A stretch of 38,116 bases of DNA from Bryobacteraceae bacterium (lineage in GTDB: Bacteria; Acidobacteriota; Terriglobia; Bryobacterales; Bryobacteraceae). The notes below the pieces were generated by a model. It had not been told where the DNA came from. It did no database searches and was given only the letters and a program-made list of their open reading frames with translations. The stretch spans positions 1 to 38,116 of the forward strand of contig JABAQT010000036.1 of assembly GCA_019187195.1 (NCBI GenBank), given 5' to 3'. Positions 36,843 to 38,116 of the stretch are shown piece by piece. Made by a program: the position numbers and the translations under genes. Within the stretch, counting starts at the first letter, position 1. Each line of letters begins with the position of its first letter.

Positions 36843-38116
36843 ATGCCGGAAAAAAGTATTTCCAGACGGCACTTTTTCCTGGGAGCGCTTTTCGCCGCGG
36901 TTCCGGCGGGGGGCTTCTCGAGCGCGCCCTCGCTATCCCGGCTCGGCTACAAATCTCCGAATGAGAAACTGAACCTCGCCGCCATCGGCGCCGGCGGCCG
37001 GGGGTTGGTTGACCTGCGCGCCGCCGCCGCGGGCGTCGAGAACGTGGTTGCCCTCGCCGATGTCGATTTCAACCGCGGAGCCCCCGGTTTCGCCGCCTTC
37101 CCGAAAGCCGCCCGCTACAAAGACTACCGGCGCATGCTCGACCGGCAGGCGAAGGAGATTGACGCCGTGGTCATCGCCACCGCCGACCACATGCATGCCG
37201 CCTGCGCTCTCGCCTGCATGCAGGCTGGCAAGCACGTCTACGTCGAAAAGCCCCTGACGCGCACTGCCTGGGAAGCGCTCCTGCTGAGAGACGCGGCCGC
37301 CAGGTATCCGAAAACCGCCACGCAGATGGGTAACCAGGGCTATTCGCACGACGCGACTCGAGTGGCTTGCGAGATCATCTGGTCGGGCGAGATCGGCGAT
37401 GTGACCGAAGTCCATGCCTGGTCAAGCAGGCCCGAATGGCCGCTGGGCATGCGGGAAGCCCCGCCTCCGTCGCCGGTTCCCGGCTCGCTCGACTGGGATC
37501 TGTGGCTTGGCGGAGCGGCCTGGCGCCCTTACTCGGCCGGCGATGATGCCTACAAAGCGCTCATCGCTCCCTATGCCGGCGCCATGGCGCCCGCTGAAGT
37601 TCGGCGCGCTTACGCGGGCTTCTATTGTCCCTTCGTCTGGCGCGGCTTTTTCGACTTCGGCACCGGCCACTTTGGAGACTGGGGAGTCCATGTCCTCGGC
37701 CCCGCGAACTGGGCCCTCCAACTGAGCCTCGAGAGCCTCATCAGCATCGAGGTGCTCAAACAGGAGGGAACCAGCCCCATTACCTACCCGCAAAAAAGCG
37801 CCATCAGGTACGAGTTCGGTCCGCGCGGAAGCATGCCTCCTGTCACCGTCTACTGGGAGGATAACGTTCAGGGCGATGCCTACCTTCCACCGGGGATGAC
37901 CGCCGCCGAGGCGCGCAAGATCCCGGGAACCGGTCCGCAAGTCGGACCCTTCGCCGATGGCCCCGCCCGCGCACAGCAGTCCAGCGGCTACAACTGCATC
38001 TTCGCCGGCTCGAAGGGTTATCTGGGCACCAGCGGACGCGGTGAAGGCGTCGGCCTTCTGCCCGGCTCCCGCTGGCGGGAGTATGCACTCCCCAACTCCT
38101 ACCTCTCCCGCTCGCC
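36843..38116 (+). CDS. Gfo/Idh/MocA family oxidoreductase with Tat leader (3' end outside window)
   Basis: The first 424 codons of an NAD(P)-dependent oxidoreductase; the frame is still open at the right edge. The leader SRRHFFLGALFAAVPAGG is a good Tat signal (R8-R9). The Rossmann loop is LAAIGAGGRGLVDL (residues 45-58), followed by VVALADVD and the family mark HVYVEKPLTR (EKP at 135-137). The substrate domain has WPLGMREAPPPSPVPGSLDW and FFDFGTGHFGDWGVHVLGP, as in the exported members common in planctomycetes and acidobacteria. It probably oxidises or reduces a sugar using a tightly held cofactor in the periplasm, as in the glucose-fructose oxidoreductase prototype. Preceded by a weak GGAAAGGAA ribosome site. 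Confidence 0.9.
   Translation, partial: MPEKSISRRHFFLGALFAAVPAGGFSSAPSLSRLGYKSPNEKLNLAAIGAGGRGLVDLRAAAAGVENVVALADVDFNRGAPGFAAFPKAARYKDYRRMLDRQAKEIDAVVIATADHMHAACALACMQAGKHVYVEKPLTRTAWEALLLRDAAARYPKTATQMGNQGYSHDATRVACEIIWSGEIGDVTEVHAWSSRPEWPLGMREAPPPSPVPGSLDWDLWLGGAAWRPYSAGDDAYKALIAPYAGAMAPAEVRRAYAGFYCPFVWRGFFDFGTGHFGDWGVHVLGPANWALQLSLESLISIEVLKQEGTSPITYPQKSAIRYEFGPRGSMPPVTVYWEDNVQGDAYLPPGMTAAEARKIPGTGPQVGPFADGPARAQQSSGYNCIFAGSKGYLGTSGRGEGVGLLPGSRWREYALPNSYLSRS

Overview
The window is GC-rich, densely packed bacterial chromosome with about 31 protein genes, no recognised RNA gene, no insertion sequence and no CRISPR array. Gene content points to an acidobacterium of the Solibacter/Bryobacter type. 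It has a large Oar-like TonB-dependent-receptor barrel, a PSCyt1/DUF1549/DUF1553 protein paired with a DUF1501 protein, an Oar/sulfatase/quinoprotein block, many Tat-leader enzymes of sugar metabolism, and a PadR-controlled RND efflux operon. This placement is inferred from gene families, not from a marker gene.

Layout. 1-4591 (+): a coding-like open frame running in from the left edge, leucyl aminopeptidase, a Tat-leader sugar isomerase/epimerase, and a PduS/PduT pair (flavin/Fe-S reductase plus Fe-S shell protein of a bacterial microcompartment). 4596-7119 (-): class V aminotransferase and a secreted alpha/beta hydrolase. 7156-11084 (+): PSD1-type cytochrome protein and DUF1501 protein. 11087-14623 (-): an overlapping operon of glycosyltransferase, two methyltransferases and an animal-type glutaminyl cyclase homologue. 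14668-15651 (+): RodZ-like protein. 15663-21648 (-): PadR, TolC-like, RND pump and adaptor. 21722-25288: DinB-like protein (-), then SerA, a peptidase-MA protein and an archaeal-type riboflavin kinase (+). 25314-26416 (-): TetR and cupin. 26522-27760 (+): enolase-superfamily dehydratase. 27778-35798 (-): quinoprotein-like propeller, sulfatase, Oar-like barrel, a secreted unknown protein, a D-threonine-aldolase/D-serine-dehydratase-like enzyme and a small secreted protein. 35908-38116 (+): Tat-leader isomerase/epimerase and a Tat-leader Gfo/Idh/MocA oxidoreductase cut by the right edge.

How the parts may work together. The right third looks like an extracytoplasmic carbohydrate-processing region: outer-membrane barrel, sulfatase, propeller protein, and exported isomerase plus oxidoreductase. 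The left edge suggests a microcompartment locus, or a satellite of one, because PduS and PduT together move electrons across a shell. Many independent starts carry a TAnnnT box only 7-11 bases before the start codon, and five have exactly seven bases between them. That is the geometry of leaderless transcription. Two regulator genes (PadR, TetR) instead have near-consensus two-part promoters.
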